NCBI GenBank assembly: GCA_019421525.1 | Contig: JAHZFC010000150.1 | Span: 1 to 5,104, forward strand | Direction of reading: 5' to 3' | Origin: Clostridiales bacterium | GTDB taxonomy: Bacteria; Bacillota; Clostridia; Oscillospirales; Oscillospiraceae | DNA length: 5,104 bases | In this document: positions 4,796-5,104 of the stretch, piece by piece | How positions within the stretch are numbered: the stretch's first letter is position 1 | Layout: every line of letters begins with the position of its first letter | The notes under the pieces: generated by a model | The model's database searches: none | What the model saw: the letters and a program-made list of their open reading frames with translations, nothing else | What the model was told of the DNA's origin: nothing | Program-made: the position numbers and the translations under genes

Positions 4796-5104
4796 GGATG
4801 AAGGCCCTCCCTTCCGCTCAGCAGCTTTTCCAGCGCCGCGGCGCAGCTGTCCACGTCCAGGGTGTCCAGGGGGACGTTCACCCCGTTTTGCCGCAGCTCG
4901 TACATCAGGCCCACCGTCTCGGGCACCTCCAGCCCCAGAGCGCGCAGACCGGCCACGTCCTGGAACACGTCAGCGGGTTTTCCGTCGGCCACGACGCGCC
5001 CGTCGTGCATCACCACCAGCCGGTCGGCCTGGGCGGCCTCGTCCATGTGGTGGGTGATGAGCACCAGGGTGATGCCGAATGTTTCCTTCAGCTCCAGCAG
5101 GGTG
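4792..5104 (-). CDS. ecfA1: ECF transporter ATPase EcfA1, C-terminal part (cut by window edge)
   Basis: The last 103 residues of an ABC ATPase are present; its start and the Walker A, Q-loop, signature and Walker B motifs lie beyond 5104. What is visible is the switch histidine region LVLITHHMDEAAQADRLVV, then VMHDGRVVADGKPADVF, followed by an ECF-type C-terminal domain (LRALGLEVPETVGLMYELR and on). ITHHMDEA with a following GKPADVF/GxPxEVF element is typical of EcfA1/CbiO-like ATPases. Its place two genes before ecfA2 and ecfT matches the conserved ecfA1-ecfA2-ecfT order, apart from the small gene inserted between. It ends in LHP with its TGA overlapping the next ATG. Assignment as EcfA1 rather than another EcfA/CbiO paralogue rests mainly on this order. 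Confidence 0.9.
   Translation of the reverse strand, partial: TLLELKETFGITLVLITHHMDEAAQADRLVVMHDGRVVADGKPADVFQDVAGLRALGLEVPETVGLMYELRQNGVNVPLDTLDVDSCAAALEKLLSGREGLHP

Noticed and set aside
1..5104. CRISPR array, tRNA, rRNA or insertion sequence
   Set aside because: No regularly spaced repeats, no tRNA or rRNA landmarks, and no transposase or terminal inverted repeats were seen on either strand.

Overview
The window comes from a GC-rich Bacillota genome, most likely a gut-type member of the Oscillospiraceae or a related Clostridia family. I infer this from three things: the ecfA1-ecfA2-ecfT-truA gene order typical of Bacillota, strong purine-rich ribosome binding sites (AAAGGAG type), and a clostridial-type rubredoxin, all with heavily G/C-ending codons. 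No species can be named from the sequence alone. Every gene I can support is on the minus strand, so transcription runs from high to low coordinates.

Right part (5104 to 2701): an energy-coupling factor (ECF) vitamin/metal transporter module. It starts with the C-terminal third of the ATPase EcfA1, cut by the window edge. An ATGA overlap leads into a 77-residue two-helix membrane protein with a coiled-coil tail. Next come the second ATPase EcfA2 and, overlapping it by 10 bases, the transmembrane coupling protein EcfT. EcfA1, EcfA2 and EcfT would form the shared energising module that drives separate substrate-binding S components encoded elsewhere. The small membrane protein between the two ATPase genes is not part of the canonical operon. 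EcfA2 carries a C-terminal tail of about 50 residues with different codon use, encoded over strong RNA hairpins.

Middle (2666 to 1911): a TruA-family tRNA pseudouridine synthase, probably co-transcribed with ecfT. It looks intact except that the catalytic aspartate of the GRTDAGVHA motif is alanine (GRTAAGVHA). This is the most striking observation in the window.

Left part (1910 to 1): a hairpin with a short T-run that may terminate or attenuate the operon, then a full-length MATE-family multidrug/cation efflux protein. A good sigma-A type promoter with a 17-bp dyad over its -10 element follows. It drives a 50-residue rubredoxin whose first iron-binding knuckle is CxC instead of CxxC, and that gene is closed by a strong bidirectional terminator. 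The remaining 118 bases at the left edge hold two adjacent inverted repeats and no gene I can support.
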